From Myxococcus eversor (lineage in GTDB: Bacteria; Myxococcota; Myxococcia; Myxococcales; Myxococcaceae), in assembly GCF_010894455.1 (NCBI RefSeq), contig NZ_JAAIXY010000022.1:1-64000 (forward strand): 64,000 bases of DNA, written 5' to 3'. Position 1 is the first letter of the stretch. Each line of letters starts with the position of its first letter. Below are positions 53,255 through 62,200 of the stretch, piece by piece. The notes under the pieces were generated by a model that saw only the letters and a list, made by a program, of their open reading frames with translations, did no database searches and was not told the DNA's origin. The position numbers and the translations under genes are program-made.

Positions 53255-54079
53255 TCAATCCAAGGAGAGGGAACGACCTGTCAAAAGCCCTGGATGAACG
53301 CCCAGCCCCAGGGAAGCATCCAGGACCGCGCCATGGAGAACACGGGCCTGGGGCTCGCAAAGCCAGCGCACCAGCTCCGCGATCTCCGACGCTTCAATCA
53401 ATCGCTGTTTCGGCAGTCGTGCGATGAGCGCGCGCCGGGCGTGGTCGCTCAGGGGCGCCAAGGTGCTCGCCCGGAACATCGGTGTGTCGGTGGCACCGGG
53501 CGCCACGCACACCACCGTCACGGGCTCATGAGCCAGTTCCGCCGCCAGTTGCCGGGTCAGGAAGGCGATGGCCGCCTTGCTCATTCCGTCCGCGGCGCGA
53601 AACCCCGGGAAGGCGGCGAAGGCGCCATCCACGCTGGAGAGCATCACCACCGTGCCACTCCCCTGCTCCAGCATCTTCGGAACCAGCATGCGGGTCAGCC
53701 AGAGCGGGCCCAGGCAGTTGACCCGGAAGAACAGCTCATCCTCCATCAACGCCGACCCGCCGCCCTCGGCCTTGACGGTCTCCGTCCCCAGCGCGGCGTT
53801 GTTGATGAGGATATCGACCGGGCCCGGAAGGCCGCTGACCAGCGCCTGCACCTGGGCCGCGTTGGACTGGTCCAACGGCAGGGCCAGATGTCCCCGGTCC
53901 TCGTCTGCGCTGATTTCCCGGAGCAGCGCCAGCGCGCGCTCCCTGCCTCGATGGTAGGTCAGCCAGACCCGGTCCCCCTGGCCCGACATGGCCCTCACCA
54001 CCTCCGCTCCGATGCCGCTGGACCCACCGGTGACCAACACCGTCCGACGTGCCCGCCCCGCTTCGCTCGACGGCTTCAT
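53255..54079 (-). CDS. SDR-family protein with the catalytic tyrosine replaced
   Basis: The 274-residue protein has the Rossmann dinucleotide motif TGGSSGIG, NNAALG and the active-site serine in MLSSVDG. The YxxxK motif reads DGMSK (Asp in place of Tyr, Lys kept), so normal reductase catalysis is not expected. The codon is GAC, one base from TAC. It leads the decarboxylase gene in an operon. Alternatives: a pseudo-enzyme, or a reaction that does not need the tyrosine. Confidence 0.8.
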   Translation of the reverse strand: MKPSSEAGRARRTVLVTGGSSGIGAEVVRAMSGQGDRVWLTYHRGRERALALLREISADEDRGHLALPLDQSNAAQVQALVSGLPGPVDILINNAALGTETVKAEGGGSALMEDELFFRVNCLGPLWLTRMLVPKMLEQGSGTVVMLSSVDGAFAAFPGFRAADGMSKAAIAFLTRQLAAELAHEPVTVVCVAPGATDTPMFRASTLAPLSDHARRALIARLPKQRLIEASEIAELVRWLCEPQARVLHGAVLDASLGLGVHPGLLTGRSLSLD

Positions 54080-54186
54080 TGGCCCGCCCCCAAAGACTGC
54101 TCGAACATGACCATTTCCTCCCCGGTTGGATTCATCTCGTGAAAAGCTCGGAGGCCCGTGAATGGGCTTCTGGAGAGCCGCGCGCC

Positions 54187-54393
54187 ATGATGACGAATCT
54201 GGACATCACTGCGATTGGCCACCACCCGTCAGTCAATAACAGTTTGGCCGTCCCGAGCCCATATCATCCAAACAAGAAAGCCGTCGCATCCGCGCGTGCG
54301 GGCAAAGCAAGACACATGAGAGGATTCAACGCGGTGAAGGTCGAGGCGGCGGGCCAATTGGAGCTGATGGACGGTGGAGCGCCCACGACGTAG
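54187..54393 (+). CDS. Possible small protein, 68 residues
   Basis: ATG at 54187 with GGAGAG 9 nt upstream. The product begins MMTNLDITAIGHHPSV and is rich in Asn, His, Ala and Lys. No signal peptide or known motif. Divergent from the SDR-decarboxylase unit. Less GC-rich than neighbours; may be real or chance. Confidence 0.35.
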   Translation: MMTNLDITAIGHHPSVNNSLAVPSPYHPNKKAVASARAGKARHMRGFNAVKVEAAGQLELMDGGAPTT

Positions 54394-54611
54394 GCCGCGC
54401 CATCAAACCCGCAGGAGCGGAGGAGCGGAGGCTTCGTGCGGGGTTCGGCTTCGCGCCCGCAGAGGAGCTACCGCGTTTCGATTAACCAGAAACTCCGGAC
54501 AGCCCTGGGCCGACAACGTGTGGACCCCTGGGGTCGAATCGCGGTGAGACACAGGCTCGCCGCGCGCGGCCCGAGGACTGCTCGCGGGGACAACCCGCCT
54601 GGAGAAGAAAG

Positions 54612-55520
54612 ATGCACACGAAACGGATGTCGTCGTTGCTCGTCCTGCTGCTCGTGGGGCTCTCCGCATGTGGTGGCGAGGGCGAGGTGGTGGCGGACGT
54701 GCCCGAGGCGCTCGACACGAGCACGGCTGAGCTGAACACCTCCATCTACAACCGGGCGCGGGCCTACGCGTCGGCCCATCCCACGCGAGACGGCGGCACG
54801 TGGGACCAGTGGTGCGCGTCGCTGATGTGGCGCTTCGGCGGGTTCCCCGAGTCCTCCGCGCGGCCGTCGGCCATCGAGGCCTACCACGCGTCGACACGGC
54901 AGCCGTACTCCGCCGCCCAGGCACCCGCGGGCGCGTTCCACTGGTGGGATATCGGCTCGTTCGGGCACGTGGGCCTGGACCTCAACGGCGGTGGCACCAC
55001 GGTCTTCATGGCCACGCGGAAGCTGTCGCAGAGCTGGGGCAACGCCATCGGCATCAACAGCGTGTCCGGGTATTCGTCGGCTTCGGGCGCGCGGTATCTC
55101 GGCTGGTCGCTGGACTACGCGGGCAGCGTCATATCAGACCATGGCCCCCTGCCCGGTGGTGGTGGCGGAGGCATTCCCCGGACGTCGACGGAGGACGATG
55201 GAGTCCCTGGTCCCATCTACTACAAGCGCATCCAGACGGTGGGACAACGGGACTTCGGCTACACGGGCCCCATCGACGGTGTCACCGGGCCCGTCACGGA
55301 GAAGATCCGCGTGAGAATCACGGCGCGAGAGCTCAACCGCCGGGGCGGCCCGCGCACCTCCGCACAGGACGATGGAATCCCGGGCGCCATCTACTGGCAG
55401 CGCGTCCAGACGGTGGGCCGGGAGTTCGGCTACACGGGCCCCATCGACGGGATTCCCGGTCCCAACACGTACAAGGCCGAGCACCGCATCTGCGGCTATG
55501 CCGTGAACCGGGCGTTCTAG
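54612..55520 (+). CDS. Lipoprotein with CHAP-like amidase domain and two peptidoglycan-binding-type repeats
   Basis: A lipoprotein (LSAC, Cys20). The N-terminal domain has WDQWCASLMWRFGG (Cys68) and FGHVGLDLNGGG (His119, Asp123), the Cys-His pair of CHAP/NlpC-type cell-wall amidases. Two repeats follow (190-244 and 248-300), each with RTS-x2-DDG, GPI or GAI-Y and FGYTGPIDG, resembling phage-lysin peptidoglycan-binding repeats. Likely acts on peptidoglycan in the periplasm or on prey. Confidence 0.75.
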   Translation: MHTKRMSSLLVLLLVGLSACGGEGEVVADVPEALDTSTAELNTSIYNRARAYASAHPTRDGGTWDQWCASLMWRFGGFPESSARPSAIEAYHASTRQPYSAAQAPAGAFHWWDIGSFGHVGLDLNGGGTTVFMATRKLSQSWGNAIGINSVSGYSSASGARYLGWSLDYAGSVISDHGPLPGGGGGGIPRTSTEDDGVPGPIYYKRIQTVGQRDFGYTGPIDGVTGPVTEKIRVRITARELNRRGGPRTSAQDDGIPGAIYWQRVQTVGREFGYTGPIDGIPGPNTYKAEHRICGYAVNRAF

Positions 55521-55596
55521 CCGACACGGCCCCTGCCCTCGCGTTCGCCGTGCCTTTGGCGCCGAGCGCGAGGGTGGATGCGGTTACAGTCCGCCC

Positions 55597-56388
55597 ATGA
55601 CTGTCCAGGCCACGGGCGTACTGCTCGACATTGAAGGGGGCGTCGCGACGCTCACGCTGAACGACGCCGCGCGCCGCAACGCGATGACTCCCGAGCTGGG
55701 AGACGCGCTGCGGGCCCGAGTGGAGGAGCTGCGCCGGAGGGATGACGTGCGCGCCGTCGTCCTCGCCGGAGCGGGCGGCACCTTCTCCGCGGGCGGCGAC
55801 CTCCAGATGCTGGAGCGACTGCGCCAGGTCTCCTTCGAGGAGGCCCGCGGCTTCATGCTCGACTTCTACTCGCGCTATCTCAGCATCCTCGACCTGCCCG
55901 TGCCCACGGTGGCGGCGGTGGAGGGCGCGGCCATTGGCGCGGGGCTGTGCGTCGCGCTCGCGTGCGACGTGTGCATCGTCTCCGAGGACGCGAAGCTGGC
56001 CCTCAACTTCGTGCAGCTCGGCCTGCATCCCGGCATGGGCGCCACGTACCTGGTGCCGATGCGAGCGGGCCCCCAGCGCGCCGCGGAGCTGCTGCTCACG
56101 GGCCGCCGCTTCGATGGCCGCGAGGCGGTGCGGCTCGGACTGGCGCTGGAGGCCACCGCCGCGACGGAGACGCGGACCCGCGCGAGCGCGCTCGCGACCA
56201 ACATCGCGGCGAACGCACCGCTGGCGACGCGTGGACTCAAGCAGCGACTAGGCCTGGACCGCGCGGGACTCCAGCGCGCACTGGAGGAAGAGGCCCGACT
56301 CCAGGCGGAGAGCTACGGCAGCGCGGACCTGGGCGAAGGGCTCGCGGCGGCCGCGGCGCGCAGGCCCCCGGTGTTCCAGGGACGGTAA
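55597..56388 (+). CDS. Enoyl-CoA hydratase/isomerase family protein
   Basis: The 263-residue protein has the crotonase core: LNDAARRNAMTPEL, GTFSAGGDLQML and AVEGAAIGAGLCVALACD. GLHPGMGATYLV is where the acid-base residues lie. The typical Glu-Glu pair is not obvious, so the reaction could be hydration or isomerisation. No fatty-acid genes are near. Confidence 0.85.
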   Translation: MTVQATGVLLDIEGGVATLTLNDAARRNAMTPELGDALRARVEELRRRDDVRAVVLAGAGGTFSAGGDLQMLERLRQVSFEEARGFMLDFYSRYLSILDLPVPTVAAVEGAAIGAGLCVALACDVCIVSEDAKLALNFVQLGLHPGMGATYLVPMRAGPQRAAELLLTGRRFDGREAVRLGLALEATAATETRTRASALATNIAANAPLATRGLKQRLGLDRAGLQRALEEEARLQAESYGSADLGEGLAAAAARRPPVFQGR

Positions 56389-56483
56389 TCCGCCCACCGC
56401 CGTGCTTCCTCGACGCGAGGGTTCGCGACATGCTGCCCGGCGGCCCTCGCGGTGGACGCGAGGCCGAGGCGGGAGGGATGGAG

Positions 56484-57068
56484 ATGGGACAGCTTCGACT
56501 GGAGCGACATCTGCACGGGGTGCACGTGGTGCTCATGTGCGCGGATGACGCGGAGGAACAGGCCGAGTGGGTGCTGAGCGTGCTCACGCGCCTGCCGCCC
56601 GGCGGCCTCATCCCCGGACGCACGCTGCGCTTCGGCTGGTCCAGCCTGCGCCTGGACCCGCGCGGGGACTCGCTGGTGGTGACGGAGCCCGACTTCGACG
56701 GCGACCCGCTGAACGACTGGCGCGACGACATCACCGTGACGCTGCGAATCCAGGGGCGGATGCTCGAGACGACGCAGACGGTAGGCACCGAGCCCTTGTT
56801 TCCTCGCTATGGAGACAAGGTCGCGGCCGTGCCCGGATGGGACAGGAGCTCCCGCGTCGCCATGGCGCGCGCCCGGGCCCCCGAGGGCACGGACTCCGGC
56901 TGGCTCATCGTCCCCCCTGGCCCCCCGGGCGATGAGACCTTCGAGACCTTCCCCGTGTACTCCCTGCTGCGTCGTCGCCCCGCGTTGATGAGCGCGCTCG
57001 CGCTGCCGGGGGGATGGGTGGCGGAGTTCGAGGACGACACGCTCGTGGGCTACGGAAAGCCCGACTGA
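56484..57068 (+). CDS. Imm33-like (DUF2185) domain protein
   Basis: The 194-residue protein starts at the ATG at 56484, with GGAGGG 6 nt upstream. The C-terminal half matches the DUF2185/Imm33 pattern: ARAPEGTDSGWLIVPP, then PVYSLLRRRPALMSALALP. The N-terminal half is a separate beta-rich region. Imm33 proteins are often immunity proteins, but no toxin lies beside this gene, so a general role is possible. It is followed by the unknown gene at 57145. Confidence 0.55.
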   Translation: MGQLRLERHLHGVHVVLMCADDAEEQAEWVLSVLTRLPPGGLIPGRTLRFGWSSLRLDPRGDSLVVTEPDFDGDPLNDWRDDITVTLRIQGRMLETTQTVGTEPLFPRYGDKVAAVPGWDRSSRVAMARARAPEGTDSGWLIVPPGPPGDETFETFPVYSLLRRRPALMSALALPGGWVAEFEDDTLVGYGKPD

Positions 57069-57144
57069 GAACCGGCGCCGGCGTCAGGTACGCTCCGGGC
57101 ACACCGTCCTGGCCCCCACTCAAAAATTCGAAGACCCGAACATC

Positions 57145-57876
57145 ATGACCAAGCTCAATCAGATCATCGCCGTCGAGAAGGGCGTCAAGAACCGCTCCCA
57201 GCAGGAGCTGACGCAGGCCCACCACGACCTCCAGAAGCCGCAGTTGCTCAACGGCATCTCCCGCACCTATCAGCCCCGTGACGAAGAGGGTGAGCGCTTC
57301 CCCCCCGAGTCCACGCGCGTGCAGGTGCGCTCCGACGACGTGTTGAAGAAGACGAAGGAGATCCTCACCCGGCTCTTCGACGTCACCGCCACCAAGGACC
57401 TCACCAACTGTCACGCCAAGGCGGACGTGCGTGTCGATGGGAAGGTGCTCCTCAAGGGCGCCCCCGCCACGTACCTGCTCTTCCTGGAGAAGCAGCTCGT
57501 CGACCTGCAGACCTTCGTGAAGAAGCTGCCCACGCTGGACCCGTCGGAGTCCTGGGTTCCGGACCCGGCGCAGGGCCTGTGGGCCACGGAGCCCGTGCAG
57601 ACGGCGAAGACGAAGAAGGTCCCCCGCAACCACGTGAAGGCCGAGGCCACCGAGAAGCACCCCGCCCAGGTGGAGGTCTATTACGAGGACATCGTCGTCG
57701 GCTACTGGAAGACGGTGAAGTACTCGGGCGCCCTCCCCGCCGTCCGGGTCAATGAGCTGGTGGAGCGGGTGGAGAAGCTCCAGCAGGCGGTCAAGTTCGC
57801 GCGCGAGGAAGCCAACGCCGTGGAGGTGGAGGAGATGAAGTCGGGCGAGGTTCTCCTCGGCTATCTCTTCGGTTAG
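57145..57876 (+). CDS. Conserved uncharacterised protein linked to permuted tRNA-like RNAs (DUF7873-like)
   Basis: A 243-residue soluble protein with no signal peptide. MTKLNQIIAVEKGVKNRSQQ, YQPRDEEGERFPPES and TRLFDVTATKDLTNCHAKAD are followed by TYLLFLEKQLVDLQTFVKKLP and TKKVPRNHVKAEATEKHP. The last 40 residues form a helix with a coiled-coil pattern. I recall this family as an unnamed one present in actinobacteria and other bacteria and phages (probably DUF7873); the number is from memory. It is encoded 70 bp upstream of the first tRNA-like element, and the only terminator follows the second element, so the protein and RNAs are probably made together. Confidence 0.8.
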   Translation: MTKLNQIIAVEKGVKNRSQQELTQAHHDLQKPQLLNGISRTYQPRDEEGERFPPESTRVQVRSDDVLKKTKEILTRLFDVTATKDLTNCHAKADVRVDGKVLLKGAPATYLLFLEKQLVDLQTFVKKLPTLDPSESWVPDPAQGLWATEPVQTAKTKKVPRNHVKAEATEKHPAQVEVYYEDIVVGYWKTVKYSGALPAVRVNELVERVEKLQQAVKFAREEANAVEVEEMKSGEVLLGYLFG

Positions 57877-57945
57877 ACTCAGCCGCGCAGTCCTTTCGGA
57901 GTACAAACTCAAACTCAGCAGCAAGTTGACGCCGAGCGTTCCCCG

Positions 57946-58023
57946 GTCGCCTTCAGTGCAGGTTCAAACCCTGCCCCCGCCACGCTCTGCGGCGGGGTAG
58001 CCCAACTGGTAGAGGCAAGCGAC
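57946..58023 (+). ncRNA. Circularly permuted tRNA-like RNA, element 1
   Basis: Order in the DNA: anticodon-stem 3' strand GTCGC (57946-57950), 7-nt variable region, T arm GCAGG-TTCAAAC-CCTGC (57958-57974), acceptor 3' strand CCCCGCC (57975-57981), linker ACGCTCTGC (57982-57990), acceptor 5' strand GGCGGGG (57991-57997), TA, D arm GCCCAACTGGTAGAGGC (58000-58016) with the invariant GG, two A residues, anticodon-stem 5' strand GCGAC (58019-58023). Every helix pairs perfectly except the fourth D-stem pair. The T loop is canonical. The anticodon loop is open; CCC/GGG and GCG/CGC pairs continue outward from it. No CCA encoded. Not a normal tRNA gene. Confidence 0.75.
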
Positions 58024-58100
58024 ATCAAGGGCCCGCGAAGCACCCCACGTTCAAATTCTCACTCCAGACTCAGCATTCGCTGTCGCAGGTCCGATCTACC

Positions 58101-58210
58101 GGCTTCGCCCTTCTCCCCGAGATGCTGGTGCAATTCCAGCCCGCCGCTTCACCTGCTTGCGCGGCGGTCGTTCAATCGCAGGACACGGGGCATCACACTG
58201 AGGCGAAGTC
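58101..58210 (+). ncRNA. Circularly permuted tRNA-like RNA, element 2 (tRNA-Gly-like body)
   Basis: Outer helix GGCTTCGCC (58101-58109) with GGCGAAGTC (58202-58210), nine pairs with one G-U. Then an internal loop (5 nt and 11 nt) in place of the anticodon loop. Tail-to-head tRNA: anticodon stem CCCCG (58115-58119) with CGGGG (58186-58190), variable AGAT, T arm GCTGG-TGCAATT-CCAGC (58124-58140), acceptor CCGCCGC (58141-58147), 13-nt linker, acceptor GCGGCGG (58161-58167), TC, D arm GTTC-AATCGCA-GGAC (58170-58184), A. Spacing is exactly that of a tRNA. The 5' half resembles tRNA-Gly. The T loop has G for the second T, and the D loop has CG for GG. Confidence 0.8.
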
Positions 58211-58244
58211 TTAAACGTGCGGACCTCATCAATGGCAGCACCCC

Positions 58245-58286
58245 GAGCCCGGTCAGGAGGACACCCTGATCGGGCTCACCTGTTTT
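58245..58286 (+). terminator. Terminator of the protein and tRNA-like unit
   Basis: GAGCCCGGTCAGG (58245-58257) and CCTGATCGGGCTC (58265-58277) form a 13-bp stem with one G-U, loop AGGACAC, then ACCTGTTTT. It closes the unit that starts at 57145. Confidence 0.88.
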
Positions 58287-58395
58287 CACGGGCGAAACTT
58301 CCAGCGCGGCTGTTTCATCTGGTTGACACGTCCCACCCTGGCGGCTCACGTGGGGTTGCTCTCCGCGCGCGAGGCGACTTCAATGCGGAGTCGCG

Positions 58396-59049
58396 ATGCT
58401 GTTCGGAAGCAAGACTCCGCCGTCCCGTTCGGAGCTCGTCACCGAGGCGGACGTGGCGCGCTCGAAGGGCCGGCTGAACAAGGCCATCTCCGGGTACAGG
58501 AAGGCGCTGGAGCTGGAGCCCAAGGACGCGGTGGTGCTGGGCAAGCTCGCGCCGCTGCTGGCCCGGGTGAAACAGCCGGAGGCCGCGCTGGAGAGCTTCC
58601 GCGCGGCGGCCCAGGCGCACCTGGACAAGGGCTTCGCGGACAAGGCGCTCGCCGTGTATGCGCAGGCGGCGGAGCTGTTCCCCCTGGAGCTGGACCTCTG
58701 GCGACAGGTGTCTCAGCTCCACGTCGTGAAGGGACACCGCGCGGAGGCGGTGAAGACGCTGCTCCGGGGCCGGCTCCACTTCCGTCGAAGCGCCGAGCGG
58801 ACGGGCGCCATCCTCCTGCTGCGAGAGACGCTGGCGCTGGACGCGACGCTGTTCGAGGTGAAGCTGGACCTGGCGTTGCTGCTCGCGCGGCAGAAGCAGC
58901 GGGACGAAGCGCTCGCGGTGCTGGGGCCCCTGGCTTCGGAGGCGAAGAGCCGCCGTCACGTGCGCAGGTTGAGGTGGACGCAGGCGCAGGTGACGCCGGG
59001 CGTGGGCACATTCGCCGCGTGGCTGCGCGCGGCGTTGCTGGGCCGCTGA
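58396..59049 (+). CDS. TPR-repeat protein
   Basis: The 217-residue protein has CGGAG 5 nt before the ATG. About four TPR-like units are visible (ARSKGRLNKAISGYRKALE, LARVKQPEAALESFRAAA, KGFADKALAVYAQAAEL, LLLARQKQRDEALAVLG). No signal peptide. TPRs carry protein contacts; partner unknown. Confidence 0.72.
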   Translation: MLFGSKTPPSRSELVTEADVARSKGRLNKAISGYRKALELEPKDAVVLGKLAPLLARVKQPEAALESFRAAAQAHLDKGFADKALAVYAQAAELFPLELDLWRQVSQLHVVKGHRAEAVKTLLRGRLHFRRSAERTGAILLLRETLALDATLFEVKLDLALLLARQKQRDEALAVLGPLASEAKSRRHVRRLRWTQAQVTPGVGTFAAWLRAALLGR

Positions 59050-59297
59050 GCGTCAGCCCTTGAAGGCCAGCGACGCCACCAGGCCCACGCCAGCATGAAC
59101 ATCCCCACCGCCACCAGGCAGGACAGGAGGGCCGGTCCCCGGTGACAGGCCCCGGGCTCGTCCCGCGCGGAGGACGACTCGTCACCGGCGTCGGCGCTTC
59201 CGTCACATGCCGGACCTCGCCTTCGACACGTCCCGCTACGACACGGTCCTCCAGTGCCTCCGGCGTTCGCCGGCGGCCCGCAGCGAGGAGCGTGTCC

Positions 59298-62200
59298 ATG
59301 CATCGCCCGATGTCCGTCCGAAGCCTCTTCCTGGCGAGCGCCCTCACCCTGGCCTTCGTGCCCGGGTGTCAGGACGCCCCGCCGCCCGTTGACTCCCCTC
59401 CCGAGCCGCTGGGTGCCGCCACCCAGGGCCTCACCTGCGGCGACAGCCTCATCCCCGCGATGACGGCCGGCGACGCCCCGAGCGGGCTCGCCATCGCCTC
59501 CAGCCAGTTCAGTGCCTCCAACCCCGGCTGGATGGCGCTCGACGGCAGTGACACCACCCCGTGGCTCTCCGCGAGCGGAAAGGGCTCCGCCTGGCTCACC
59601 TACGAGTTCTTCAACGGACCGAGGACTGTCACCCACTACGCCATCCAGTTCTCCAACGGCTCGCTCACGGCACGAGCGCCGAGGGACTGGACGCTGCAGG
59701 GCTGGTCCGGCTCCGCGTGGACCACGGTTGACTCGCGCACGCTCCAGACGAATTGGGGTGGCAGCGAGCTGCGTGAGTTCGCCGTCGCGACTCCGACGGC
59801 CTTCAGCAAGTACCGCCTGATGGTGACGGAGGACAACGCGGCCGGCACGGGCGTGGACGTCCTCTCCATCGGCAAGCTGAGCTTCTACAACTGCGCCTGC
59901 GCCACCAACGTCAACCAGGTGCCGGACATGACGAGCGCGACCGCGCCCTCCGGCATCGTCACGGCGTCGGGCGCCTACAGCGCCAGCTACGATGCATGGA
60001 AGGCCTTCGACAGCGTGGACACGGCGGCCTCCATGTGGATCTCCGCCGTCACGCAGACCCCCGCCTGGGTGGCCTACGAGTGGCCGGACGGTCCGCGCAT
60101 CATCAGCCGATATGCCCTCAAGTTCACCAACGGCGACCTGACCACGCGCGCGCCAAAGAACTGGACCTTCCAGGGCTGGAACGGCAGCACGTGGGTGACG
60201 GTCGACACGCGCGTCGACGAGATGAACTGGTTGGGCTCGGAGCGCCGCGAGTACACGCTCACCAGCCCGAAGACGTTCAGCAAGTTCCGGCTGAACGTGA
60301 CGGACGACAATGACGCTCGCACCGGGGTCGAGGTCATCTCCCTGGCGCGGCTGGAGCTGCTCGGCTGCGTGCGCGACACGGTGGCGCCCCTCGTGCCGGT
60401 CTTCACCGGCTTCACGCCGGCATCCCCGAGCACGCAGACCAGCACCACCCTCGCGGGCACCACCGAGGCGGGCGCCACCGTGCGCCTCTTCTCCGGAGGC
60501 ACCTGCGCCGGAACCGCCATCGCGAGTGTGACGGCCAACGCCACGGGCACCTTCACCCGGGCCTTCACCATGACGGCCAACACCACGAGCACCTTCTCCG
60601 CGAAGGCGGAGGACGCCGTGGGCAACGTCTCCGCATGCTCGGCGCCCATCAGCTACGTGCACGACAACCTGGCCCCCGCCACCCCCTTCCAACTCGCCTT
60701 CGTCCCGAGCGCCGCGGGCACCCAGTTGACGCCTCAGCTCAACGGCCGCACCGAGGCGGGCGCGCTCGTCCGCGTCTTCCAGAACTCCAGTTGCGGAGGC
60801 ACGCCGCTGACCACCACCACGGCGAACGCCAACACCGGCAACTTCAGCTTCAACCTGTCCGTGGGAACCAACGCCGTGACGACGTTCACGCTGCGCGCCG
60901 TGGATGCCGCGGGGAACCTGTCCGGCTGCTCCCCGTCGGTGGCGTACACGCATGACAACCTGGCGCCGCCGCCGCCCCTCTTCACGCCGGGACTGGTGCC
61001 CTTCCCACAGGCGCCCTTCGTCAGCGCGGTGCGCGCGCAGGGCGAGCCCCTCACGCGCGTGGTCCTCTTCTCCGACGCGGGTTGCACCACGCCCATGGGC
61101 ACGGAGGTGCCGTTGGACAATGCCGGCGGTGCGCTGGTGCCGCTGCTCGCCAACCAGGTCGGTGTCACCGTCTTCGCGAGGGCCCGGGACGCGGCGGGCA
61201 ATCAGTCCGCCTGCACGTCCTTCACGGAGACCTGCGTCGCGGGCTTCCTGGACTGCGACGGCAATCCAAGCAACGGCTGTGAGACGTCGAGGATGGACGA
61301 CGCGGCGAACTGCGGCGCGTGCGGCACCGTGTGCGGTGGCGCGGCCTCGGCCAGTGGCGTCTGTGGCGCGGGGACATGTGGCCTCGGCTGCGCGGTGGGC
61401 ACCTTCGACTGCGACGGCGACGCGGTCAACGGCTGCGAGTCCTCCACGGCCTGCGGCCCCGGCGTGTGTCAGGTGACACCCGAGCGAGAGCTGCTCATCA
61501 CCGACTTGTCCGTGGTGGAGGACCCGGTGCGGACCACGGGCAACGGCGTCTGGACGTTCGGCACGCTGATGCGCCGCATGAACGGCGGGCAGAGCCCCTC
61601 CGAGCTGGTGCGAAACTGGCTGAAGACGTGGGAGGAGAACCAGTTCATCGAGGCCTCGTTCGTCGGCGCGCGCCCGCGCATCCGTCCCGACGTGCTCGGG
61701 CCCTGGGAGACGCGCAGCGGTGGTCCCAACGCGCCACTCGACTTCAACACCGCGCCGTTCCGACTGCTCGCCATCGTCAACCGCATCGACCTGCGCAGCG
61801 AGGGCACGCACTCGGGTGAGGGCCGCTTCGTCTTCGGCGTCACCACGCCCAGCGGCCAGCCCCTGCCGTTCACCGTCATCCTGGAGTACATGCTGCCCGG
61901 TGACGGGCCGGAGGACATCCAGCGCTGGGCGCGCGACTGGCACGAGCTGGGCACGCTGAGTCTCGGCACGCCGGCGTACAACACGAAGCTCCAGGCGCTG
62001 ACGGACCGCTTCACCCAGTCCTTCGTGGCACCGGGACACTTCATGGGCAGCGCCATCCATCAGGTGCGCACCAACGAGAACGCGCTGGACCCGCTGTGGG
62101 AGCTGCGCGAGTTCCACTTCGGCCCCACCGGACTGGCGCCAGCTCCCGTGGCCCTCACGCCGGAGCTCTTCCACTCCGGCTCGCCCCTGGTGACGAACTA

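Noticed and set aside
57946..58210. Two-piece (permuted) tmRNA
   Set aside because: No tag-peptide reading frame or pseudoknots are visible, and both elements have tRNA D stems, which tmRNA lacks.
57946..58210. Ordinary tRNA genes missed by standard order
   Set aside because: No complementary acceptor strand upstream of either T arm or downstream of either D arm; only the inverted order pairs.
58956..59297. Membrane-protein-like frame on the minus strand
   Set aside because: High GC third positions and a hydrophobic stretch, but no start codon or ribosome-binding site, and it overlaps the plus-strand TPR gene.
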